DNA of 14,077 nt. It comes from an uncultured Aeromicrobium sp. (GTDB lineage Bacteria > Actinomycetota > Actinomycetes > Propionibacteriales > Nocardioidaceae). A program made the position numbers and the translations under genes. Shown here piece after piece: positions 1-5,854 of this stretch. The stretch spans positions 1 to 14,077 of the forward strand of contig NZ_CAMJVP010000064.1 of the NCBI RefSeq assembly GCF_946221465.1. Reading direction: 5' to 3'. The notes under the pieces are model-generated. The model had not been told where the DNA came from. It worked only from the letters and a program-made list of their open reading frames with translations, and did no database searches. Within the stretch, counting starts at the first letter, position 1; every line of letters starts with the position of its first letter.

Positions 1-60
1 CTCGGGCTCGGGAGTCGGCTCGGGCTCGGGAGTGGGCTCGGGTGACGGCTCGGGCTCGGG
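1..60 (-). repeat. Short degenerate tandem repeat encoding Pro-Glu units
   Basis: The DNA consists of variants of a 6-bp unit (CTCGGG on the plus strand) interrupted by AGTCGG, AGTGGG and TGACGG. On the coding strand these read as Pro-Glu pairs spaced by Thr-Pro or Ser-Pro. Repeats of this kind can change in copy number by slippage. The array continues past the left edge, so its full length is unknown. Confidence 0.8.
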
Positions 61-441
61 TCGCGGTATCACGCCCGTCGTGCACCCGGGTCCGACCGGT
101 TCCTGTCCGCCCTCGCCGAAATGCTCGTTGTAGTGGCCGACCTGGACCCAGCTGACGCACAGCCCGTCGGCATCGAACGCACTCCAGGGCAGGAAGCTCT
201 CGCCGATCCATCGCCCACTGGGCTGATTGTTGTTCGGGTCGAAGTGGATGCCGAATGCGCGACCATCGGTGGTGCGGATGTTGACGTGTCCATGCTCCGG
301 GAAGGCATCGCCATCGGGCAGTCTGATGCCGTCGACATCGACCGCGTACGGGGTGGGGTCGTCTGAGCCGCCTGCGTAGACGGGACTGGCGATGAACGTG
401 GTGGCGGCCGCGAGCACGGCTACCGTGAGACTTCTCCTCAC
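1..441 (-). CDS. Secreted protein with Pro-Glu repeat tail (C-terminus cut by window edge)
   Basis: The reading frame opens at a GTG and stays open to the left edge, giving 147 residues without a stop. A clear AGGAG lies 5 nt before the GTG. Residues 1-23 form a typical signal peptide: two arginines, a hydrophobic core rich in A, V, L and T, and a predicted cut after VYA. The mature part (24-125) is acidic, with Gly, Asp and aromatic residues and only two cysteines (C95, C120), which could form a disulfide outside the cell. From about residue 127 it becomes a Pro-Glu tail of PEP, SPEP and TPEP units. Such tails often act as cell-wall-spanning stalks before an LPXTG or transmembrane anchor in Gram-positive bacteria, but that anchor would lie beyond the window. 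No enzyme or binding family was recognised. I am confident that it is exported; its function is unknown. Confidence 0.75.
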   Translation of the reverse strand, partial: MRRSLTVAVLAAATTFIASPVYAGGSDDPTPYAVDVDGIRLPDGDAFPEHGHVNIRTTDGRAFGIHFDPNNNQPSGRWIGESFLPWSAFDADGLCVSWVQVGHYNEHFGEGGQEPVGPGCTTGVIPRPEPEPSPEPTPEPEPTPEPE

Positions 442-458
442 AGGTTCTCCTTGTATCA

Positions 459-473
459 AGCCCCCCGAGGGCT
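459..473 (-). other. Small hairpin in the leader of the secreted-protein gene
   Basis: AGCCC (459-463) and GGGCT (469-473) can pair around a 5-nt loop, ending 17 nt before the GTG start and about 7 nt before the Shine-Dalgarno sequence. The stem is only 5 bp, so a role in translation is possible but not established. Confidence 0.3.
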
Positions 474-590
474 GGGTCACTTTTGACGCTAGGCCCGAAA
501 TGTTCTGGAAATACAGGACTTCCCCCGTGATTTATGTCTCAATTACCGACTAGTAGGTACAGTGAGCCAGAGCACTCCCTCCGACCGGGT

Positions 591-618
591 CGCGTGCAGG
601 GATAGTCCTGCCTACGCG
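591..618. repeat. Imperfect inverted repeat
   Basis: CGCGT-GCAGG (591-600) pairs with CCTGC (607-611) and ACGCG (614-618), giving ten base pairs with a 2-nt bulge (612-613) and a 6-nt loop. It lies in the gene-poor region and could be part of a structured RNA on either strand. No known RNA family was recognised. Confidence 0.35.
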
Positions 619-830
619 GTCCATAGCCCTCCGGGATCAGACGTGCCGCGTAGCCGTGTAGATCGGTGCCGCCACCCGAAGCCTCAGCGCACCACATCCG
701 CCCCCGCGACAGCGCGGTGTGATACTCGACACCATTCATTCGAGATTCGACTGATCGACATGCGGATGTCGCCAGATGGGGCCACACTCGGCAGTGAACG
801 GCTGACGCGCTCCAGACACGCTCGGGAGTC

Positions 831-855
831 GTGGTCCTTCCAACCTCGGGACCAC
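831..855. repeat. Inverted repeat, 7-bp arms
   Basis: GTGGTCC (831-837) and GGACCAC (849-855) are exact reverse complements around an 11-bp centre. It sits 7 bp before the larger 17-bp inverted repeat, so the two form a tandem pair of potential hairpins. Confidence 0.4.
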
Positions 856-862
856 CCGTTCC

Positions 863-904
863 TCGGCCGCCTGGTCGCGATTCCTCCCGCGACCAGGCGG
901 CCGA
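863..904. repeat. Perfect 17-bp inverted repeat (strong hairpin)
   Basis: The arms at 863-879 and 888-904 are perfectly complementary, with an 8-nt centre (880-887). An RNA copy would form a very stable GC-rich stem. Neither side has a T-run and no recognised gene ends here, so it does not look like a standard intrinsic terminator, although actinobacterial terminators often lack U-tracts. It lies about 30 bp upstream of the putative PIG-L -35 element and could insulate that promoter, bind a dimeric regulator or end an unrecognised transcript. Confidence 0.55.
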
Positions 905-933
905 AGCCTTCACGATCGGCTTCGCGGCGAGCA

Positions 934-969
934 CAGACACGTCGCGCTCTCAGCGCCTAGCCTGGGAGC
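934..969 (+). promoter_or_regulatory. Putative promoter of the PIG-L gene, leaderless type
   Basis: A TAGCCT -10 box (TANNNT type, 958-963) ends 6 nt before the ATG at 970, where transcription would be expected to start. CAGACA (934-939), 18 bp upstream, matches four of six -35 consensus bases. The only Shine-Dalgarno-like GGGAG (964-968) is too close to the ATG to work well, which supports initiation on a leaderless mRNA, common in actinobacteria. Confidence 0.5.
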
Positions 970-1710
970 ATGACGGACGACGCGCTCCTTCCCCTCATCG
1001 AAGACTGGCACCGCGCGCTAGTGGTGGTCGCCCATCCCGACGACATCGAGTTCGGTGCAGCCGCAGCGGTCGCACGCTGGACCGGCCAGGGCAAGACGGT
1101 CTCGTACTGCATGGTCACCAGCGGCGAGGCAGGCATCGACGGCCTCGCACCCGAGGAGTGTGCCGCCGTACGCGAGGCCGAGGAACGCGCGTCGGCCGCG
1201 ATCGTGGGCGTGGAGACGGTCGAGTTCCTCGGCTTCCCCGACGGAGTCGTCGAGTTCGGCGTGCCTCTGCGCGCCGCGATCACCGAGCGGATCCGCCGCC
1301 ACCGTCCCGATATCGTCATCACCGGCAACTTCCGCGAGACGTGGGGCGGCCGGTCACCCAACCAGGCAGACCACATCGCGGTCGGGCGTGCCGCCCTCCA
1401 CGCGAGCCAGGATGCCGGGAACCGCTGGATCTACCGCGATCAGCTCATCGACGGGCTTCAACCGTGGAGCCGCGTTCGGCAGGTCTGGGCGGCGGGATCC
1501 CCGCAATCCACGCATGCTGTCGATACCACTGACACGTTCGACGCGGGCGTCGCCTCCCTCACCGCCCACCGTGCTTACATCGAGGGTCTGGGCTGGGAGG
1601 ATTTCGATCCGGCAGAGTTTCTCGAAGGCATGTCACGGCCCACAGGGCAGCGCCTCGGCGTCACCCACGCCGCCGCCTTCGAGGTTTTCTCCATGGGATT
1701 CGGCGAGTAG
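970..1710 (+). CDS. PIG-L family deacetylase (MshB/LmbE-like)
   Basis: This 246-residue protein belongs to the PIG-L/LmbE family of zinc-dependent amidases, which remove N-acetyl groups from sugars such as GlcNAc-inositol (MshB, mycothiol synthesis), its conjugates (Mca) or cell-envelope sugars. The signature AHPDDIEFG spans residues 21-29: H22 and D25 should bind zinc and D24 should act as general base. TSGEAG (50-55) follows. A third metal ligand is likely H135 in ADHIAVG, a position typical of the family. There is no signal peptide, so it should be cytosolic. It is somewhat short for mycothiol-pathway MshB, and no other mycothiol genes are nearby, so the substrate is open. The ATG at 970 is chosen because a leaderless promoter fits it. 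It is the only plus-strand gene in the window and stands alone. Confidence 0.88.
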   Translation: MTDDALLPLIEDWHRALVVVAHPDDIEFGAAAAVARWTGQGKTVSYCMVTSGEAGIDGLAPEECAAVREAEERASAAIVGVETVEFLGFPDGVVEFGVPLRAAITERIRRHRPDIVITGNFRETWGGRSPNQADHIAVGRAALHASQDAGNRWIYRDQLIDGLQPWSRVRQVWAAGSPQSTHAVDTTDTFDAGVASLTAHRAYIEGLGWEDFDPAEFLEGMSRPTGQRLGVTHAAAFEVFSMGFGE

Positions 1711-1735
1711 AACCTCGCGGCTGAAGAAACGCGAA

Positions 1736-1757
1736 AGGGCCGCGTCTCCGCGGCCCT
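1736..1757 (-). terminator. Rho-independent-like terminator after tRNA-Asn, possibly bidirectional
   Basis: A perfect 9-bp GC-rich stem (1736-1744 with 1749-1757) encloses a 4-nt loop. Read on the minus strand it begins 6 nt after the tRNA 3' end and is followed by TTTCGCGTTTC, a weak T-rich tail. On the plus strand it lies 25 bp after the PIG-L stop, so it may serve both converging transcripts. Confidence 0.7.
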
Positions 1758-1763
1758 GTGGCG

Positions 1764-1836
1764 CTCCCCCGGTTGGACTCGAACCAACAACCCTCCGGTT
1801 AACAGCCGAATGCTCTGCCAATTGAGCTACAGGGGA
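1764..1836 (-). tRNA. tRNA-Asn (anticodon GTT)
   Basis: The 73-nt minus-strand sequence folds as a complete cloverleaf. The 7-bp acceptor stem pairs TCCCCTG with CGGGGGA (one G-T pair). The D-arm is GCTC/GAGC, and the anticodon stem TTCGG/CCGGA holds the loop CTGTTAA with anticodon GTT. The T-arm is TTGGT/CAACC (one G-T pair) around TCGAGTC, and G is the discriminator base. The 3' CCA is not encoded (CGC follows) and must be added after transcription. It reads the Asn codons AAC and AAU. It lies downstream of the sigma-like gene with a palindrome between them and could be co-transcribed with it or have its own promoter. Confidence 0.96.
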
Positions 1837-1839
1837 CGG

Positions 1840-1855
1840 GCTCCTCATGAGGAGC
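1840..1855. repeat. Perfect 16-bp palindrome between the sigma-like gene and tRNA-Asn
   Basis: GCTCCTCATGAGGAGC reads the same on both strands. It lies 3 bp before the tRNA 5' end and 13 bp after the stop of the sigma-like gene. In RNA it gives a 6-bp stem with a CATG loop. It could be a weak terminator, a tRNA processing signal or a protein-binding site. Confidence 0.5.
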
Positions 1856-1868
1856 ACGGTTAATCACT

Positions 1869-2438
1869 TTAGCAATCTCTCCCTGACGATGCGAAACCGG
1901 GGCGGCTCCACTGACGACGGAGGCGGTCCAGGGCCCGCCTCTCACGCGTGCGGACCTCAGATTCGGTGAGCCCGAACACGGCCGCCACCTCGCGCCGGCT
2001 TCGAGGGGTGCGATCCTGACCGAGCCCGAAGCGGATGCGGAGCAACTGCGCATCACTGTCGTGGAGGCCGTCGAGGAGGTCGTCGACCGGTCCGCCCACA
2101 CACTCGACAACCCGGTCAGGAGCCACCGGCACAGGGGGCCGGACCGCCATCGCGCCGTCGATCGCCGCCCAAGCGAACGTCACCAGGCGGACGTTCCGCT
2201 CGGGGTCGAACCGATCGACGGCACCGATGAGGGCGACGATGCCGTCCTGGACTGCATCGTCGAAATCAGTCCCGATCCTGCCCCGCCGCAGCGCATGCAA
2301 CACGACCCAGCGCAGACCGGCGCTGATCAACCGCTCTCGCGCCTCGCGATCGCCGGCCGCGGCGCGCCGCGCCAGATGCTGTTCGGTCAGCCGGTCCAAA
2401 CCGGGGTGGGCGAGAGCCTGGCGTGCGAAGGGCGACAT
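1869..2438 (-). CDS. Compact sigma-70-like protein lacking region 3
   Basis: This 189-residue protein keeps the order of a sigma-70 factor. Residues 17-52 resemble regions 1.2/2.1 (LTEQHLARRAAAGDREA, then LRWVVLHALRR). Residues 58-95 match region 2.2-2.3 (DDAVQDGIVALIGAVDRFDP). Residues 130-175 match region 4 (LRIRFGLGQDRTP, then VAAVFGLTESEVRTRERR and ALDRLRR). Only about 30 residues, rich in Pro and Val, join regions 2 and 4, so region 3 is absent. The segment that melts promoter DNA reads TFAWAAIDGAMAVR: the WW pair of primary sigmas is AA, and the Arg of the IRGAI-like motif of alternative sigmas is Asp. It follows dnaG by 78 bp in the same direction. The ATG has GGAGG only 1 nt upstream, which is unusually close, but no other ATG, GTG or TTG start exists in frame after the dnaG stop. 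Whether it directs transcription is unknown. Confidence 0.8.
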   Translation of the reverse strand: MSPFARQALAHPGLDRLTEQHLARRAAAGDREARERLISAGLRWVVLHALRRGRIGTDFDDAVQDGIVALIGAVDRFDPERNVRLVTFAWAAIDGAMAVRPPVPVAPDRVVECVGGPVDDLLDGLHDSDAQLLRIRFGLGQDRTPRSRREVAAVFGLTESEVRTRERRALDRLRRQWSRPGFASSGRDC

Positions 2439-2516
2439 GCCTCCACCGTGGCCGACATCGGTCAGACGCGGCAGATCCTGCTCGCCGCTTGTGGACGCCT
2501 TCGATCGTCCACAGGG

Positions 2517-4400
2517 TCACAACTGCTCCATCGCCCCGATCACGCGCTCACGGAAGTCACGCCGCTGCTGCTCCAACGCCACCAGCTCACCGAACATCCG
2601 GTTGTAGCACTCGGCCTCGTCAACGGGGTTGGTGCGCTGCAGGCGCGACTTGACCTCGACGATCCTGCGAGCGACGGTCAGCTCCTGAAGGCGGGCGAGC
2701 ACGGCCGCCACGACCGCCTGGATCGACCGTTCCGAGGAGTGCAGCGGCTCCACAGCCGCCACGCTCAGCACCCGCCGAAGCGCATCGTCGGCCAGCGAGT
2801 CCGACAGTCCCGGCAGCCAGCTCGGATCCGGCGCATCGGGAAGCCCGCGCTGCTCGATCCGACGCCAGAGCTCCTGCGCGACCGGATGGGTGAAGTCGTT
2901 CTCACCGATGTCGTCGGCCAGCGGCTTGGCCAGATGCGGGAACTGGACGATCGCCTTGAGCGCCTCGCGTTCATCGGCGAACTGAGGGGCCCCGAAGCTC
3001 GGGCCACCCGGTGCCACGCCGGGCACCGGCGTGGAGGAGGCGACGGCACCCGCCGCGGCCGAGCGGGCCGAACCCTGCGCCGCCCTGAACTCCTTGCGGA
3101 CCTGGTCGACATCGACCCCTACCCGGCTCGCGATCTCACGCAGGAACTCGTCGACCTTCGACTTGTCGCGGATCGCGCGGACCAGCCCCACCGCCTCGCG
3201 GATGGCATCGACGCGCTGATCACCGCGATCCAGGTCGTACCGCATCAGAGTGTTGTCGAGCACGAAGCGGTACAGCGGGACGCGCGAGGCGACGAGTTCG
3301 CGCACAGCAGCGTCACCGTCGGCCATCCGCAGATCGCACGGGTCCATACCGCGGGGCTCCACGGCCACGTAAGTCTGCCCCGCGAACTGCTCGTCGCCGG
3401 CGAACGCCTTCATGGCGGCGCGCTGGCCGGCTTCGTCACCGTCGAAGGTGAAGATGACCTCGCCGTGGAAGGCGTCATGGTCGAGCAAGATACGGCGCAA
3501 CACCCGGGCGTGGTCCTCGCCGAAGGCGGTGCCGCAGGTCGCGACAGCCGTGGTCACCCCGGCCTGATGGCAGGCCATGACATCGGTGTAACCCTCCACG
3601 ATGACGGCCTGGCTGCGCGAGGAGATGGTGCGACGCGCGAGGTCGATGCCGTACAGGACGCTGCTCTTCTTGTAGATCGGCGTCTCGGAGGTGTTGAGGT
3701 ACTTGGCCTCGATGCGGTCGTCATCGAGCATCCGGCGCGCACCGAATCCGATCACCTCGCCGCTGATCTCCTTGATCGGCCACAGCAGCCGGCCGCGGAA
3801 CTTGTCATAGAGGCCGCGCTGGCCGCGCGCGGCCAGACCTGCGACGACGAGGTCCTCGTCACTGAACCCCTTGGACTTCAGATGAGCCACCAGCGCCTCT
3901 CCCCCGCGCGGCGCCCAGCCCATCGAGAACATCTCCGCAGCGGCACGATCGAATCCGCGGTCGGTGATGAACTGGCGCCCTGGCTGCGCCTCCGAGGACG
4001 TCACGAGCGCCTCGTGGTAGAACTCCGCGGCCAGTCGATGCGCTTCGAGGAGCCGCTGGCGCTGACCGGGATCGCGGCGCGGACCGACGGGACCGCCCTC
4101 CTCGTAGCGCAGCTGAATGCCGTACCTGGCGGCCAGCCGTTCGACCGCCTCGGCGAACCCGAGGCCTTCGATCTCCATGAGGAACTTGATGGAGTCGCCG
4201 CCCGCCCCGCAGCCGAAGCAGTGGTAGAAGCCCTGGGCAGGCCGCACATTGAACGACGGCGTCTTCTCGTCGTGGAAGGGGCACAGCCCTTTGCGCGCAC
4301 CACCACCGGCGTTGCGCAGCGTCACGTACTGTTCGACGACCTCGTCGATCCGCACACGCTCGCGGACGAGTTGGATGTCCTCGTCCTTGATGCGGGCCAT
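2517..4400 (-). CDS. dnaG: DNA primase
   Basis: This is a full-length 627-residue bacterial primase, which makes RNA primers for DNA replication and is recruited by the DnaB helicase. The N-terminal zinc-binding domain has C40, H43, C61 and C64, in CPFHDEKTPSF and YHCFGCGAGGD. The catalytic core has KFRGRLLWPI (200-209), the KYLNTSETPIYKK stretch and the Toprim motifs VEGYTD (268-273, with E269) and FDGDEAG (319-325), which bind metal. The C-terminal 140 or so residues form the helical helicase-binding region and are less conserved. The start is supported by AGGA 7 nt before the ATG. The gene begins 17 bp after the dgt stop and is followed by the sigma-like gene, so the three probably form one operon. 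The dgt-dnaG pairing is common in actinobacteria. Confidence 0.98.
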   Translation of the reverse strand: MARIKDEDIQLVRERVRIDEVVEQYVTLRNAGGGARKGLCPFHDEKTPSFNVRPAQGFYHCFGCGAGGDSIKFLMEIEGLGFAEAVERLAARYGIQLRYEEGGPVGPRRDPGQRQRLLEAHRLAAEFYHEALVTSSEAQPGRQFITDRGFDRAAAEMFSMGWAPRGGEALVAHLKSKGFSDEDLVVAGLAARGQRGLYDKFRGRLLWPIKEISGEVIGFGARRMLDDDRIEAKYLNTSETPIYKKSSVLYGIDLARRTISSRSQAVIVEGYTDVMACHQAGVTTAVATCGTAFGEDHARVLRRILLDHDAFHGEVIFTFDGDEAGQRAAMKAFAGDEQFAGQTYVAVEPRGMDPCDLRMADGDAAVRELVASRVPLYRFVLDNTLMRYDLDRGDQRVDAIREAVGLVRAIRDKSKVDEFLREIASRVGVDVDQVRKEFRAAQGSARSAAAGAVASSTPVPGVAPGGPSFGAPQFADEREALKAIVQFPHLAKPLADDIGENDFTHPVAQELWRRIEQRGLPDAPDPSWLPGLSDSLADDALRRVLSVAAVEPLHSSERSIQAVVAAVLARLQELTVARRIVEVKSRLQRTNPVDEAECYNRMFGELVALEQQRRDFRERVIGAMEQL

Positions 4401-4417
4401 GCTTGCATCCTATGACG

Positions 4418-5647
4418 TCACAGAAGCAGCCTGTCGGCCCAACTCACAGCGGAGAGGTCGGTGAGGCTGGCAACCTGGTCGAGGATGACGCGATGCCGGG
4501 CGGCGTCGTCCTCGGCCGCCCGGAAATCCTGAGCGAAGTCGGGGTCCAGGTGCTCGTCGCCGGTCGCGACGAGGCGTTCCACCAGCGTCGTCAGAAGCTC
4601 GCGCTGCTCCCGCAGCGACGCGGTGCGATCCTCGCTGCGCATCATGTGGTGGGCGGCGAGCGCCTTGAGCACGAGGATCTCGTCGGCCGTGTCGTCGGGG
4701 ATCTCCAGGTCGGCCTCGTAACGCACCAGCGGACCAGACCCCCATGCGTCGACCGTCGCGCGTTGGGCGGCGACCGCGAAGCGACCGATGAGGGCGCTCG
4801 TCAGACTCTTGAGCACCGCGCGGGCCGCGCGACTGCCATCGAAGCGCCGCTGCGGCCACTCCGGCATGCGACGGAGGCGTTCCAACGCGGCGGTGAGTCG
4901 CCCATCAGAGACCGACGGGTCGTACCACTCGCGCGCGACCTCGTGCACGGCCGACATCTCGAGGCCGTCCACGAGGTCGAACCAGCCGCCCACCACACCG
5001 TCTTCGACATCGTGCACGGAGTAGGCGATGTCATCGGACAGGTCCATAACCTGAGCCTCGATGGGCCGGCGGCGCGGGCCGGGAGCGTCCGACCGCAGCC
5101 AGGTGAAGATCTCAAGGTCCTCGGGATAGACGCCGAACTTGGGGCTGGCTTGCGGCGCGTCCTCGCGGGTCCACGGATACTTGACGCAGGCGCCGAGCGT
5201 CGCGCGAGTGAGGTTGAGGCCCACGCTGCGCCCGGAGGGAGCGAAGGTCTTGGCCTCGAGCCGCGTAAGCAGTCGCAGGGTCTGGGCATTGCCCTCGAAA
5301 CCGCCGATGAGCTGGGCCGCCGCGTCGAGGGCGGTCTCCCCGTTGTGGCCGAACGGCGGGTGCCCCAGGTCGTGCGCGAGCGCGGCCGAGTCGACGACGT
5401 CCGGATCGCATCCGAGCGCTTTGCCCAGCTCACGGGCGACCTGAGCGACCTCGAGCGAGTGCGTGAGGCGGTTGCGCACGAAATCATCGACGCCGGCACC
5501 GAGTACCTGGGTCTTGGCCGAGAGCCGCCGCAGGGCCGAGGAGTGCAGGATGCGTGCGCGATCTCGTTCGAACGCCGTACGTCCGGGGCGCTTCGGCGCC
5601 TCGAGGACGTAGCGTGCCCGCGCCTCCACCCCGTACAGCTCGCTCAT
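4418..5647 (-). CDS. dgt: Deoxyguanosinetriphosphate triphosphohydrolase (dGTPase)
   Basis: This 409-residue HD-domain enzyme hydrolyses dGTP (in many bacterial members also other dNTPs) to the nucleoside and triphosphate, adjusting dNTP pools. The metal-binding set is visible: H63 in RLTHSLEVAQ, H92-D93 in AHDLGHPPFGHNG, the family residues H96 and H101, and a later Asp in the LSDDIAYSVHDVED stretch. GFEGNAQTLRLLTRLE, just after the HD core, is also typical of dGTPases. The length fits the shorter Gram-positive/actinobacterial type. The ATG at 5647 lacks a good Shine-Dalgarno sequence, but a TANNNT box ends 7 nt upstream, so the mRNA may be leaderless. The next gene, dnaG, starts 17 bp after the stop, linking nucleotide supply and primer synthesis. 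Confidence 0.96.
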   Translation of the reverse strand: MSELYGVEARARYVLEAPKRPGRTAFERDRARILHSSALRRLSAKTQVLGAGVDDFVRNRLTHSLEVAQVARELGKALGCDPDVVDSAALAHDLGHPPFGHNGETALDAAAQLIGGFEGNAQTLRLLTRLEAKTFAPSGRSVGLNLTRATLGACVKYPWTREDAPQASPKFGVYPEDLEIFTWLRSDAPGPRRRPIEAQVMDLSDDIAYSVHDVEDGVVGGWFDLVDGLEMSAVHEVAREWYDPSVSDGRLTAALERLRRMPEWPQRRFDGSRAARAVLKSLTSALIGRFAVAAQRATVDAWGSGPLVRYEADLEIPDDTADEILVLKALAAHHMMRSEDRTASLREQRELLTTLVERLVATGDEHLDPDFAQDFRAAEDDAARHRVILDQVASLTDLSAVSWADRLLL

Positions 5648-5684
5648 CGCGGCGAGCCTATCGCGTCGCCTTCACGCTTGTCGC
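5648..5684 (-). promoter_or_regulatory. Putative leaderless promoter of dgt-dnaG
   Basis: On the minus strand a GCGACA -35-like element (5679-5684) is followed after 18 bp by TAGGCT (5655-5660), and 7 nt later by the dgt ATG. The layout resembles that before the PIG-L gene (four-of-six NNGACA, 18-bp spacer, TAGNCT, start codon 6-7 nt on). It overlaps the 3' end of the small membrane protein gene, so dgt could be transcribed both from here and by read-through. Confidence 0.45.
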
Positions 5685-5854
5685 TGAGTCCGGGTCAGCA
5701 CGAGGATGAACAGGCCGGCGACCAGCACGAGGACGAATCCGATGACGGCAAGGAACATCAACCACCACAGTCCTGCGACGCGAGCCGTCCAGGACACCAG
5801 GCTCGACAGCGCCAGACCAGCGAGCACCAGGGTCCAGGCCCGGCGGGGGCTCAC
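5672..5854 (-). CDS. Small two-helix membrane protein
   Basis: A 60-residue protein starting at GTG, with a good GGAGG (5861-5865) 6 nt upstream. Residues 1-5 are basic (MSPRR). Two hydrophobic stretches, about 6-28 and 30-53, can each cross the membrane, and the tail TRTQRQA is basic. With positive charge at both ends, the likely topology is a hairpin with N- and C-termini in the cytoplasm. The GTG overlaps the stop of the upstream GGDEF-like gene as GTGA, so its translation is probably coupled to that protein and they may work together. It is not a recognised family. Strong Shine-Dalgarno placement, coupling and the clean hydrophobic pattern argue that it is a real gene. Confidence 0.7.
   Translation of the reverse strand: MSPRRAWTLVLAGLALSSLVSWTARVAGLWWLMFLAVIGFVLVLVAGLFILVLTRTQRQA

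Larger units (their letters stand above)
442..957. other. Gene-poor intergenic region between divergent genes
   Basis: About 515 bp separate the divergently read secreted-protein gene and the PIG-L gene. Open frames exist on both strands (539-940 minus, 562-960 plus), but they overlap each other, lack convincing ribosome binding sites and encode Arg/Ser/Pro-rich sequence with no recognisable domain, so I do not call them genes. The part near 475-560 is less GC-rich than its surroundings and probably holds the promoter of the secreted-protein gene, although no clear -35/-10 pair could be chosen. The rest holds several inverted repeats, listed separately. It could be an unannotated structured RNA, a decayed gene or a regulatory region. 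Confidence 0.5.

Noticed and set aside
539..940. 133-codon minus-strand open frame and its 132-codon plus-strand overlap (562-960)
   Set aside because: They overlap each other, have no good ribosome binding site and encode no recognisable domain. The minus frame spans the 17-bp inverted repeat. Kept only as a possible decayed gene.
2061..4415. 784-codon plus-strand open frame
   Set aside because: It lies opposite dnaG and part of the sigma-like gene, which have clear motifs. Its translation is rich in Asp, Arg, Glu and Leu with no domain, as expected from the antisense of a high-GC gene.
4413..4420. TGACGTCA palindrome between dgt and dnaG
   Set aside because: It includes the dgt stop codon, is only 8 bp and is probably chance in a high-GC genome.
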